A stretch of 43,591 nt of DNA from JBBRWV01 sp038248985 (GTDB lineage Bacteria > Planctomycetota > Phycisphaerae > WQYP01), in contig JBBRWV010000013.1 of assembly GCA_038248985.1 (NCBI GenBank), forward strand, positions 1 to 43,591. Direction: 5' to 3'. Position 1 is the stretch's first letter, and every line of letters starts with the position of its first letter. Made by a program: the position numbers and the translations under genes. Below, in pieces: positions 1-8,692 of the stretch. Below the pieces are notes generated by a model, which saw only the letters and a program-made list of their open reading frames with translations, did not search any database and was not told the DNA's origin.

Positions 1-30
1 GGGTTTGTTTATGCCCTGTTTTTATTTGGC

Positions 31-3000
31 TTATTTTTTGGGTTGGTGGGAAGCGGGTTGGGGGGGGGGGGGGGGGGGGGCGGCGGGGTTGACGAGCGGG
101 TGTGTGGTTTCGGGGTAGTCCATATCGAGATCTTCTTCGTCGATGATGGGCGTGCCGTTGTGGGAGACCGTCATATCGAGGTAGGGCTTGAAGGCCGTTC
201 CTGCGGGAATGAGGTGGCCGAGGATGACGTTTTCCTTGAGGCCGTTGAGGAAGTCTTCGCGTCCACCGATGGCGGCTTCGGTGAGGACCTTGGTGGTTTC
301 CTGGAAGGAGGCGGCGGAGACGAAGGACTCGGACTGGAGCGAGGCCTTGGTGATGCCGAGGAGAAGGGTTTTGGCGAGGGCCATCTTGGGGCGTTTGCCC
401 TTGGCGACGGAGCCACCTTTTTCTTCGGCCTTGGCGTTGGCTTCCTTGAGTTCTTCGCGGGTAACGACCTGGCCGATGGAGAACTCGGTGCCGCCGGCTT
501 CCTCGATGCGGAGGTTCTTGGCGAGGGCTTCGTTGGCGGCGCGGAACTTGAAGCGGTCAACGACTTCGCCCGGGAGGAACTTGGTGTCGCCGGGGTGATC
601 GACCTTCACCTTGCGAAGCATCTGCGAGACGATGACTTCGATGTGCTTGTCGGAGATCTTCTGGTTCTGCGTGCGATAGACGTTCTGCACTTCGGTGAGG
701 AGATATTCCTGCAAGGCATCTTCACCCTTGATGCGAAGGATGTCGTGCGGGACGAGCGGGCCTTCGATGAGCGGTTCGCCGGCTTCGATGGTGTCGCCGG
801 TGTGCACCTTGAGCGTACTGGCCTGGGGAACGTGGTGATCTTTTTCGATGCCACCTTCGCCCTTGATGATGATGGTCTGCTTGCCGCGGCGTTTGTCGCC
901 CTGGATTTCCACGACGCCGGAGATTTCCGCGAGGACGGAGGGATCTTTGGGTTTGCGGGCCTCGAAGATTTCGGTGACGCGGGGAAGACCGGAGGTGATG
1001 TCCGCCGTGCCCTTGGATTCCTTGGGCTGCCGAGCGAGCTGCTGACCGGGGACGACGAGCTGACCGGAGTCCACGTCAATACGGGCCTTGGCGGGAATGA
1101 AGTGGAAGTCAAGAATCTTGCCGTCGTTGGGGTCGACGATCTTGATCTGGGGGTGACGTTCACCCTTGTGCTCGATGACGACGTAGCGTTTGCCGCCTTC
1201 TTTGCCTTCGGATTCGATGCGAACGGTTTCGCCTTCTTCGATATCCTGGAATTCGATGCGGCCTTCTTTTTCGGCGAGGATGGGGGTACGGTGGGGATCC
1301 CAGGTAGCGAGCTGCTGCCCGGCCTTGATAACGTCTTTTTCCTTCACGAGCATGTGGGCACCGTAAGGGATGTCCTGTTTTTCAAGCTCGCGGCCCTTGG
1401 CATCGAGGATGGCAATGGCACCGTTACGTTTGAGAACCACGGTGTGGCGAACGCCTTCATGATCGGCGACATCGACACAGTTGAGACCGCGGTATTCGAT
1501 GGTGCCGGCGTAGTTGGAGCGTACTTCGTTCTTGAGGAGTTCGCGGGTTGCGGAACCACCCGTGTGGAAGGTACGCATGGTGAGCTGGGTGCCGGGTTCG
1601 CCGATGGACTGGGCGGCGATGATGCCGGTGGCGAGGCCTTCTTCGACGAGTTTGCCGGTGGAGAGATCGACGCCGTAGCAGCGGGCACAAAGGCCGATGG
1701 GGGTTTCACAGGTGAGCGGCGAGCGAACGCGTACGGTTTCGAGGTTGAGGGATTCGATTTTCGCGGCGACCTGATCGTTGATGATCTGGCCTTCGCGAAC
1801 GATGACTTCATCAGTGATAGGGTTGATGATGGTATCGGCAGAGCAACGGCCGATGATGCACTCGCGAAGCGGGACGTCGATCGATTCGCCCTTGTAGATG
1901 GCGGATTTCTTGATGCCTTTTTGCGTGCCGCAATCGTGGGTGGAGATGATGACGTTCTGGGCGACGTCGGCGAGTTTGCGGGTGAGGTAACCGGAGTCCG
2001 CAGTTTTGAGGGCGGTATCGGCCAAGCCTTTACGCGCACCGTGAGTCGAGGTGAAGTATTCGAGCACGGAGAGGCCTTCGCGGAAGTTGGTCTTGATGGG
2101 GGTTTCCATGATTTCGCCGGAGGGCTTGGACATGAGGCCACGCATACCGGAGAGCTGCCGGAAGTTATCGACGCTACCACGAGCCTTGGAGTCGGCCATG
2201 AGACCGACGGGGTTGAGGTAGGGGATTCCCTTGGGGTCTTTGGGGGTGAGGGGCAAACCGCCGATGGTGCGGGTGTCGTGCTTGAGTTCTTCCATCATTT
2301 CCTTGGTGACTTCTTCACGCGCGTGGGCCCAGATGTCGAGGAGGGCGTTGTAACGTTCGCGTTCGGTGATGGCACCGATGTTGAGGTTTTTCTCGACCTT
2401 GTCGGCGCGTTTCTGAGCGGACTCGATAATAACGGCTTTCTTTTCCGGAATGCGCAGATCGGTGATGGCAAACGAAAGGCCGGCGAGGGTGGAGTTTTTG
2501 AAGCCGAGTTCTTTCATGTTATCGAGAAGATCAATGGTGGCGGGACGGCCGAGGTATTTGTAGGCGTCGGCGATGACGCGGCTGCCACCCTTGGCGGAGA
2601 CTGCGAAGTTATAGAACGGCATGCCGGCGGGGAGGATGTCGTTGAAGATTAGGCGGCCGATGGTGGTGGTGACGAGCTTGTTGGCGGGGACGGGCTCATT
2701 TTCCTTGGTGTCGCCCTGAACGATGTGGTCGCGGTTGATGCGGACTTTGATCAGGGTGTGCATACCGATGATTTTGCGGAAGTGCGCCATAAGGGCTTCG
2801 TTGATGTCGGTGAAGGCGAGTTCCTTGCCTTTTTCGCGATCGCCGGCTTCGCCCTTGTGGCCCACGGTAAGGTAGTAGATACCGAGCACGATGTCCTGCG
2901 AGGGGCCCATGATGGGAGAGCCGGACGCGGGAGAGAAGATGTTGTGCGTGGAGAGCATGAGGATGTGGGCTTCGGCCTGGGCCTCGACGGAGAGGGGCAA

Positions 3001-4392
3001 GTGGACGGCCATCTGGTCACCGTCGAAATCGGCATTGAAGCCTTTGCAGACGAGCGGGTGTATTTTGATGGCGTTGCCTTCGATGAGGACGGGCTCAAAA
3101 GCCTGGATGCCCATGCGGTGAAGCGTGGGGGCGCGATTGAGCATAACAGGGTGGCCCTTGATGACTTCTTCGAGGATGTCCCAGATTTCCTGGTCGCGAC
3201 GCTCGATCATTTTCTTGGCGGACTTGATGGTGTCGGCAAAGCCGTGCTCTTTGAGCTTGCGGATGATGAACGGCTGATAGAGTTCGAGGGCGATCTTTTT
3301 GGGCAGACCGCACTGGTTAATCTTGAGTTCCGGTCCGACGACGATGACGGAACGGGCGGAGTAATCGACGCGTTTGCCGAGCAGATTTTCGCGGAAGCGG
3401 CCCTGCTTGCCCTTGATCATATCGGTGAGGGACTTGAGCGGACGGTTGGAGGAGCCGAGGACGGGACGGCGGCAGCGGCCGTTGTCGAAGAGTGAATCGA
3501 CGGCTTGCTGGAGCATGCGTTTTTCATTGCGGATGATGACTTCGGGGGCGTTGAGATCGACGAGTTTCTTCAAGCGGTTATTGCGGTTGATGATGCGGCG
3601 GTAGAGGTCATTGAGATCGGAAGTTGCGAAGTTGCCGGACTCGAGGAGGACGAGGGGGCGGAGATCAGGCGGGATCACGGGGATCACGTCGTAGATCATC
3701 CACTCGGCCTTGTTGGACGAGTTACGGATGGCTTCGATGATTTTCAGGCGTTTGGTGAGGTCTTTGATTTTCTGCTTGGAGTTGGTCTTGGTGATAGCGT
3801 CACGAATTTTGCCGGATTCTTCAGCGAGATCGAAGGCGACGAGGAGGGTGCGCATGGACTCGGCACCCATGTCGGCCTTGAAGCCGTCGCCGAATTTTTC
3901 CTTGGCGTCGCGATACTCTTCTTCGGTGAGGAGTTGCTTGTATTTGAGGGTGCTGGTGCCTGGATCGGTAACGACGTAATCTTGATAGTAGATAATTTTT
4001 TCGATGTCGCTGGTCTTCATGTGGAGGAGGTTGCCGAGGCGGGACGGCATGGCTTTGAAGAACCAGATGTGGACGATGGGTGCAGCGAGGTTGATGTGAC
4101 CCATGCGTTTGCGACGGACGCGCGAGTGCGTGACCTTGACGCCGCAACGGTCGCAGATGATGCCTTTGTACTTGGTGCCCTTGTACTTGCCGCAGGCGCA
4201 TTCCCAGTCACGTTCGGGTCCGAAGATGCGTTCGCAGAAGAGGCCATCGCGTTCGGGGCGATAGGTGCGGTAGTTGATGGTTTCGGGTTTTTTGACTTCG
4301 CCGAAGGACCACGACCGGATGTCGTTGGGCGAGGCGAGGGTGATTTTCACCGAGCCGTAGTCATTGACGCGATCGTAAATAGTTTCAGCCAT
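31..4392 (-). CDS. rpoC: DNA-directed RNA polymerase subunit beta'
   Basis: RpoC forms the active centre of RNA polymerase with RpoB. The 1453-residue protein has the N-terminal zinc site (Cys65, Cys67, Cys80, Cys83), the catalytic Mg-binding loop NADFDGDQ at about 453-460, and the second zinc-binding cysteine cluster near the middle of the chain (CGT, then CETPIGLCARC). The trigger-loop and bridge-helix region GEPGTQLTMRTFHTGG is present. The start is supported by an AGAGG sequence upstream on the minus strand. It follows rpoB by 102 bp in the same direction, so the two are probably co-transcribed. Oddity: the C-terminus ends in a proline-rich tail encoded by an uninterrupted 21-base C tract (plus-strand G at 60-80), only nine codons before the stop. 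Family identity is certain; the exact C-terminus depends on the length of that tract. Confidence 0.99.
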   Translation of the reverse strand: MAETIYDRVNDYGSVKITLASPNDIRSWSFGEVKKPETINYRTYRPERDGLFCERIFGPERDWECACGKYKGTKYKGIICDRCGVKVTHSRVRRKRMGHINLAAPIVHIWFFKAMPSRLGNLLHMKTSDIEKIIYYQDYVVTDPGTSTLKYKQLLTEEEYRDAKEKFGDGFKADMGAESMRTLLVAFDLAEESGKIRDAITKTNSKQKIKDLTKRLKIIEAIRNSSNKAEWMIYDVIPVIPPDLRPLVLLESGNFATSDLNDLYRRIINRNNRLKKLVDLNAPEVIIRNEKRMLQQAVDSLFDNGRCRRPVLGSSNRPLKSLTDMIKGKQGRFRENLLGKRVDYSARSVIVVGPELKINQCGLPKKIALELYQPFIIRKLKEHGFADTIKSAKKMIERRDQEIWDILEEVIKGHPVMLNRAPTLHRMGIQAFEPVLIEGNAIKIHPLVCKGFNADFDGDQMAVHLPLSVEAQAEAHILMLSTHNIFSPASGSPIMGPSQDIVLGIYYLTVGHKGEAGDREKGKELAFTDINEALMAHFRKIIGMHTLIKVRINRDHIVQGDTKENEPVPANKLVTTTIGRLIFNDILPAGMPFYNFAVSAKGGSRVIADAYKYLGRPATIDLLDNMKELGFKNSTLAGLSFAITDLRIPEKKAVIIESAQKRADKVEKNLNIGAITERERYNALLDIWAHAREEVTKEMMEELKHDTRTIGGLPLTPKDPKGIPYLNPVGLMADSKARGSVDNFRQLSGMRGLMSKPSGEIMETPIKTNFREGLSVLEYFTSTHGARKGLADTALKTADSGYLTRKLADVAQNVIISTHDCGTQKGIKKSAIYKGESIDVPLRECIIGRCSADTIINPITDEVIVREGQIINDQVAAKIESLNLETVRVRSPLTCETPIGLCARCYGVDLSTGKLVEEGLATGIIAAQSIGEPGTQLTMRTFHTGGSATRELLKNEVRSNYAGTIEYRGLNCVDVADHEGVRHTVVLKRNGAIAILDAKGRELEKQDIPYGAHMLVKEKDVIKAGQQLATWDPHRTPILAEKEGRIEFQDIEEGETVRIESEGKEGGKRYVVIEHKGERHPQIKIVDPNDGKILDFHFIPAKARIDVDSGQLVVPGQQLARQPKESKGTADITSGLPRVTEIFEARKPKDPSVLAEISGVVEIQGDKRRGKQTIIIKGEGGIEKDHHVPQASTLKVHTGDTIEAGEPLIEGPLVPHDILRIKGEDALQEYLLTEVQNVYRTQNQKISDKHIEVIVSQMLRKVKVDHPGDTKFLPGEVVDRFKFRAANEALAKNLRIEEAGGTEFSIGQVVTREELKEANAKAEEKGGSVAKGKRPKMALAKTLLLGITKASLQSESFVSAASFQETTKVLTEAAIGGREDFLNGLKENVILGHLIPAGTAFKPYLDMTVSHNGTPIIDEEDLDMDYPETTHPLVNPAAPPPPPPQPASHQPKK
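60..80. repeat. 21-base G/C homopolymer inside rpoC
   Basis: An uninterrupted run of 21 G on the plus strand (C on the rpoC coding strand) encodes consecutive prolines near the end of RpoC. Loss of one base would replace the last nine residues by a different basic tail of about 16 residues; gain of one base keeps the frame open past the left edge of the window. It may be a true slippage-prone tract or a sequencing artefact. Confidence 0.9.
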
Positions 4393-4494
4393 GATTGAAG
4401 ATCCTCTTGGCCATGCGGGTTTCCCCGCGAAGTATCTGAATGATTTATTGAGGACTGAACCGGTATAGGTTCATTCTCACAATGCCCGGCTCAA
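4393..4494 (-). other. rpoB-rpoC intergenic spacer with small hairpins
   Basis: The 102-bp spacer contains two short inverted repeats: a 5-bp stem GCGGG/CCCGC near 4417-4430 and GAACC/GGTTC near 4458-4473. Neither has a T-run, so they do not look like terminators and read-through from rpoB to rpoC is expected. A ribosome-binding sequence for rpoC lies next to the start. Confidence 0.4.
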
Positions 4495-7400
4495 TTACTG
4501 GAGACGCTTTTTCTCGAGGGTGATGTTGAGGCCGAGGCCACGAATTTCGTTGCAGAGCACATCGAAGCTGACCGGGGTGCCGGCTTCGAGGGTGTTCGAA
4601 CCTTTGACCATGCTCTCGTAGATTTTGGTGCGGCCTTCGACATCGTCGGACTTGACGGTGAGGAGTTCCTGCAGGATGTAGGCGGCGCCGTAGGCTTCGA
4701 GGGCCCAGACTTCCATCTCGCCGAAGCGTTGGCCGCCGGTGCGGGCCTTGCCGCCGAGGGGTTGCTGCGTGATGAGGGAGTAGGGACCGGTGCTGCGGGC
4801 GTGAATCTTGTCGTCGACCAAGTGGTGAAGCTTGAGCATGTAAATCTGACCGACGGTGGTCTTCTGTTCAAAGGCTTTGCCGGTGCGGCCGTCAAAGAGC
4901 TGGATCTTGAAGTTGGGCGGCATTTCGACGAAGACTTCGTCGGCGGCCGGGGCCTGCTTCTTTTCTTCCAATTCCTTGCGGCGCGAGCGGACGTGCTTGT
5001 TGGCTTCCTCGATGGCCGCGGCGATTTCTTCTTCGGTCGCCCCGTCGAACACGGGCGTAACGGCCTGGAAACCGAGGATCGATGCCGCCCAGCCGAGGTG
5101 GGTTTCGAGAATCTGACCGACGTTCATACGGGAAGGCACGCCGAGGGGGTTGAGCAGGATGTCGACGGGGGAACCGTCTTCCATGAAGGGCATGTCTTCT
5201 TCGGGAACGATACGGGCGATGACGCCCTTGTTGCCGTGGCGGCCGGCCATTTTATCACCAACGCTGAGGGGGCGTTTGGTGGCCAAGTAGATCTTGACCA
5301 TTTCGAGCACGCCGGAGGGGAGTTCATCGCCGCGCTTCATGTGGTCGAGCTTGCGTTCTTTTTCTTCCATGATGGCCTGGATGCGTCCGATGTAGCGGCG
5401 GTAAAGGGTTTCGGCCTGCTTAAGCGCTTCTTCGGAACCCTTGACCCATTTCATGGTGAAGTTCTGAATCTGCTCGAGGATGACTTCGTCCAGATCGGAC
5501 TTGCCGACCTTCTGACGGGTGCTGGGGTCAACCATCATCTGGCCGGTGACTTCGTTGATTTCATCGGACATCTGGCGGAAGAGGGCGACGGCGCGGTGGT
5601 CCATCTCAGCGGCGTAGGACTTCATGTCTTTTTGCAGCTGTTTCTTTTGCTCTTCCGACATGTGCATGCGACGCGAGAATTTCTGGGCGCCGATGACAAC
5701 GCCTTCGGTACCGGCGGGCACTTCCAGAGAATCGTTTTTCACGTCTTCGCCAGCGCGGCCGAAGATGGCGTGAAGCAGTTTTTCTTCCGGAGAGAGTTCG
5801 GTCTTGGACTTGGGGGCGACCTTGCCGACGAGGATGTCGCCGGGGCCGACGCGGGTGCCGATGCGGACGATGCCGATATCATCGAGGTTTTTGAGAGCCT
5901 TCTCGGAGACGTTGGGAATGTCGCGGGTGAATTCTTCACGGCCGAGCTTGGTTTCGCGGATTTCGATGTCGAATTCTTCGATGTGAATGGAGGTGAAGGT
6001 GTCCTTCTTGACGAGCTTCTCGCTGATGACGATGGCATCTTCGAAGTTATAGCCGTCATAGGTCATGAAGGCGACAAGCACGTTGCGCCCGAGGGCGAGT
6101 TCGCCCTTATCGCAGGCGGGGCCGTCGGCGATGATTTGACCCTTCTTCACGCGTTGGCCCATTTCGATGAGGGGCTTTTGCGTGAGGCAGGTTTTGTCGT
6201 TGAGCTGAGCGTTTTTCCGCATCACATATTCATCGGAGTTGTCGATAACGATGCGCTTAGAGTCGACATAGGTGACGACACCGGAACGTTCGGCCTTGAT
6301 GACCATGCCCGAGTTGGTCGGGACGTGTTTTTCCATGCCGGTGGCGACGATAGGGGCTTCGCTGACGAGCAGGGGCACGCCCTGGCGTTGCATGTTGGAA
6401 CCCATCAAGGCGCGGTTGGCATCGTCATGTTCAAGGAAGGGGATCAGTGCAGCGGAGATGGCGACGGTCTGCTTGGGGGAGATGTCGACATACTGCACTT
6501 CGCTGCCGAGAATCTGCGAGAGTTCGCCGTTGACGCGGGCGAGCACTTTTTGATCTTGTTTGATTTTTCCAGTGGCGATATCGACGACTTCCGGCGGGGC
6601 GAGAACCGACTTCATTTCTTCATCGGCACGGAGATACTTGGATTCGCCGACCTTGCCGTTATGCACGACGCGATAGGGCGTGATGAGGAAGCCGTAATCA
6701 TCGATGGTGCTGTAGATGCCCAAGGACGCGATCAGACCGATGTTGGTGCCTTCCGGCGTTTCAATCGGGCAGATGCGGCCGTAGTGGGAGATGTGCACGT
6801 CACGGACTTCGAAGCCGGCACGCTTGCGGTTCAAACCGCCAGGTCCCAGAGCCGAGAGGCGACGTTCGTGCGTAAGCTGCGAGAGGGGGTTGGTCTGATC
6901 GACGACCTGCGAAAGTTCGCTGCGGCCAAAGAAAAATTCGATGCTGCTGCTGATCGACTTGCTGTTGACGAGTTCGACGATCTTGGTCAGTTCGGCGGGG
7001 TCCTTGAGGGACATGCGTTCCTGGACCGTGCGGCGAAGCTTGAGGAAACCCTTGCGGAGTTCTTCCTGGGCCAGTTCATCAATGGTACGCAGGCGGCGAT
7101 TGCCGAGGTGATCGATGTCATCGATGTAACCCTTGCCGGTACGCAATTCCATGATGTACTTCAAGCTGTTCATGATGTCTTCGGCGCGGAGGGTCATTAC
7201 GTCTTCGGGGACGTTCTGATCGAATTTGCGGTTGATGCGGAAGCGGCCAACGCGACCGAGACGGTAGCGGTTGGCATCGAAGAATTTTTCCGCGAAGAGG
7301 GTCTTGGCTTTTTCGAAGTGTGGGGGATTGCCCGGACGGAGACGGCCATAGATTTTGAGGATGGCCTGTTCGTAGTTGACGCAGCCGTCTTCCTGGATGG

Positions 7401-8241
7401 TGTTGAGGATCAAGGGGTCGTTGACCTTCTTGATGACTTCGACCTTCTTGATGGAAGAGGATTGAATCTTGGCGACGGAGTCGCCGATCATCGCGCCGCT
7501 CTTGATGATTTCTTCGCCGGACTCGGTATCAATGATGCCGCCGACGGCGTAGTACTCGCCCTTGAGCTGGCCGACGGGTACGGTTTCGCACTCATAGAAG
7601 TTGCGGAGGATGGCTTCGTTGGTGGCGAATTTTTCGTCCATGGCGCGAAGGAAGGTCGTCGCGGGGATCTTGGATGATTGATCGATGCGGACGGCGAGGA
7701 CGTCTTTCTTGGTGACGTTGATCTCGATCCAGCTGCCGCGTTCGGGGATGACACGGGTGGCGTGAAGGGGGCGGTCGCCTTCTTGGGAATCGATCACGAA
7801 GTCGACACCAGGGGAGCGGTGAAGCTGGCTGACGATGCAGCGTTCGGCACCGTTGATGATGAACTCGCCGCCACCAGTCATGATGGGGATTTCACCGAGG
7901 TAGATATTTTCTTCGAGGATGTCGGGCTTGTCTTTGCGGGACAGGCGGACGCGCACCCGGAAGGGCATACCGAAGGTGAGGCGGAGGGCCCGGCACTCAT
8001 CCTGGGTATAACGAGGCTTGCCCAAGTCATACGTAATATATTCAAGTTTCATGTTGCCATCGTACGATTCGATGGGGAAGACTTCGCGGAGGAGGGCTTC
8101 GATACCCTCACTCTTGCGTTTGTCCGTAGGGACATCTCCCTGAAGGAAGCGTTTATAAGCCTCCGTCTGGACTTGAATTAGGTTAGGAATCGGAAGCGCG
8201 TCTCCGCGTTTCGAATAATCACGCACCTGCGTTACACGCAT
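4495..8241 (-). CDS. rpoB: DNA-directed RNA polymerase subunit beta
   Basis: RpoB is the second large catalytic subunit of RNA polymerase. The 1248-residue chain has the usual order: protrusion and lobe, the motif NGAERCIVSQLHRSPG at 130-145, the rifampicin pocket region at about 436-475 (FFGRSELSQ, VDQTNPLSQLTHERR, SALGPGG), the fork loop with CPIETPEGTN, the flap, and the C-terminal clamp region with GGQRFGEMEVWALEAYGA. The residues most often changed in rifampicin resistance (Asp448, His458, Ser463 here) are the sensitive-type residues. The start Met is followed by a typical RpoB N-terminus. Unusually, no rplL or rplJ lies upstream: the next gene is an efflux adaptor on the other strand, so rpoB must have its own promoter in the 451-bp divergent region. 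Confidence 0.99.
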   Translation of the reverse strand: MRVTQVRDYSKRGDALPIPNLIQVQTEAYKRFLQGDVPTDKRKSEGIEALLREVFPIESYDGNMKLEYITYDLGKPRYTQDECRALRLTFGMPFRVRVRLSRKDKPDILEENIYLGEIPIMTGGGEFIINGAERCIVSQLHRSPGVDFVIDSQEGDRPLHATRVIPERGSWIEINVTKKDVLAVRIDQSSKIPATTFLRAMDEKFATNEAILRNFYECETVPVGQLKGEYYAVGGIIDTESGEEIIKSGAMIGDSVAKIQSSSIKKVEVIKKVNDPLILNTIQEDGCVNYEQAILKIYGRLRPGNPPHFEKAKTLFAEKFFDANRYRLGRVGRFRINRKFDQNVPEDVMTLRAEDIMNSLKYIMELRTGKGYIDDIDHLGNRRLRTIDELAQEELRKGFLKLRRTVQERMSLKDPAELTKIVELVNSKSISSSIEFFFGRSELSQVVDQTNPLSQLTHERRLSALGPGGLNRKRAGFEVRDVHISHYGRICPIETPEGTNIGLIASLGIYSTIDDYGFLITPYRVVHNGKVGESKYLRADEEMKSVLAPPEVVDIATGKIKQDQKVLARVNGELSQILGSEVQYVDISPKQTVAISAALIPFLEHDDANRALMGSNMQRQGVPLLVSEAPIVATGMEKHVPTNSGMVIKAERSGVVTYVDSKRIVIDNSDEYVMRKNAQLNDKTCLTQKPLIEMGQRVKKGQIIADGPACDKGELALGRNVLVAFMTYDGYNFEDAIVISEKLVKKDTFTSIHIEEFDIEIRETKLGREEFTRDIPNVSEKALKNLDDIGIVRIGTRVGPGDILVGKVAPKSKTELSPEEKLLHAIFGRAGEDVKNDSLEVPAGTEGVVIGAQKFSRRMHMSEEQKKQLQKDMKSYAAEMDHRAVALFRQMSDEINEVTGQMMVDPSTRQKVGKSDLDEVILEQIQNFTMKWVKGSEEALKQAETLYRRYIGRIQAIMEEKERKLDHMKRGDELPSGVLEMVKIYLATKRPLSVGDKMAGRHGNKGVIARIVPEEDMPFMEDGSPVDILLNPLGVPSRMNVGQILETHLGWAASILGFQAVTPVFDGATEEEIAAAIEEANKHVRSRRKELEEKKQAPAADEVFVEMPPNFKIQLFDGRTGKAFEQKTTVGQIYMLKLHHLVDDKIHARSTGPYSLITQQPLGGKARTGGQRFGEMEVWALEAYGAAYILQELLTVKSDDVEGRTKIYESMVKGSNTLEAGTPVSFDVLCNEIRGLGLNITLEKKRLQ

Positions 8242-8307
8242 TGTTACACCTCAGCCAAGCAGTTGGGGGTGGGAACTTACGCCACACTCGTCGGAAATAA
8301 ATTTAGT

Positions 8308-8313
8308 TGTATA
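8308..8313 (-). promoter_or_regulatory. Candidate -10 box for rpoB
   Basis: Read on the minus strand this is TATACA, five of six positions matching TATAAT. The start would be about 60 bases upstream of the rpoB ATG. The -35 at the right distance is weak, so this is only a candidate. Confidence 0.3.
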
Positions 8314-8345
8314 GGAACAGACAAAAAACGGGGAAGGTAGGGCAA

Positions 8346-8366
8346 AAATGTTTTGGGAGAACATTT
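8346..8366. promoter_or_regulatory. Perfect inverted repeat AAATGTT-N7-AACATTT
   Basis: Seven-base arms at 8346-8352 and 8360-8366 are exact reverse complements around a 7-base centre. It lies 33 bp upstream (rpoB direction) of the candidate rpoB -10 box, a typical site for a dimeric regulator. The AT-rich arms stand out from their surroundings. Function is inferred only from shape and place. Confidence 0.45.
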
Positions 8367-8596
8367 CATAGCCCCGCATTGTAAACAGGCCCCGTTTGCA
8401 AAGCAAGTGCCGCTGAAGCGAATTTTCTTGACATTTTTTGAACAGTAAAACTGGGTGGCTGGTATGGGACGGGGGTAATTATTGGGCCCGCAGTGAACGG
8501 CTTGGGAGCGGCGGGCATCGTAAGGTGGCCGCGTACTCCTTTAATAAGGATTGAGACGAGACCGGCATAAAAAGGGTATGTTATCGTCTATTTTTG

Positions 8597-8615
8597 CGGC
8601 AATCGGGATTTGCCG
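8597..8615 (+). promoter_or_regulatory. Hairpin upstream of efflux operon
   Basis: CGGCAA (8597-8602) and TTGCCG (8610-8615) form a perfect 6-bp inverted repeat about 80 bp before the adaptor start codon, followed by a short T-containing stretch. It could be an operator or a 5' leader hairpin. Confidence 0.35.
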
Positions 8616-8692
8616 TGTTTAGATTGCGGCAGTGACTTCGCTTCATCGCGATTAAATTATGCAGCGCAACGATAATATCTGGAGTAAAAAAC

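Larger units (their letters stand above)
8242..8692. promoter_or_regulatory. Divergent control region, rpoB / efflux operon
   Basis: This 451-bp gene-free region must drive rpoB leftward and the efflux operon rightward. Seen in it: a minus-strand -10-like TATACA at 8313-8308 (59-bp leader to rpoB, poor -35); a perfect 7-bp inverted repeat at 8346-8366; a consensus TTGACA at 8428-8433 without a properly spaced -10; and a perfect 6-bp hairpin at 8597-8615. The GTG of the adaptor gene is preceded by GGAG at 8681-8684. No ORF or RNA gene was recognised here. Confidence 0.6.

Noticed and set aside
43..2652. Long open frame on the plus strand opposite rpoC (869 codons)
   Set aside because: It is antisense to the conserved rpoC gene and its product is low-complexity Gly/Asp/Phe/Val-rich, a by-product of codon use in GC-rich DNA.
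4729..7677. 982-codon frame opposite rpoB
   Set aside because: Same reason: antisense shadow of a certain gene, with no recognisable domain.
8428..8433. Consensus TTGACA as a -35 box
   Set aside because: No -10-like hexamer is found 15-19 bp downstream on the plus strand, and nothing suitable on the minus strand.
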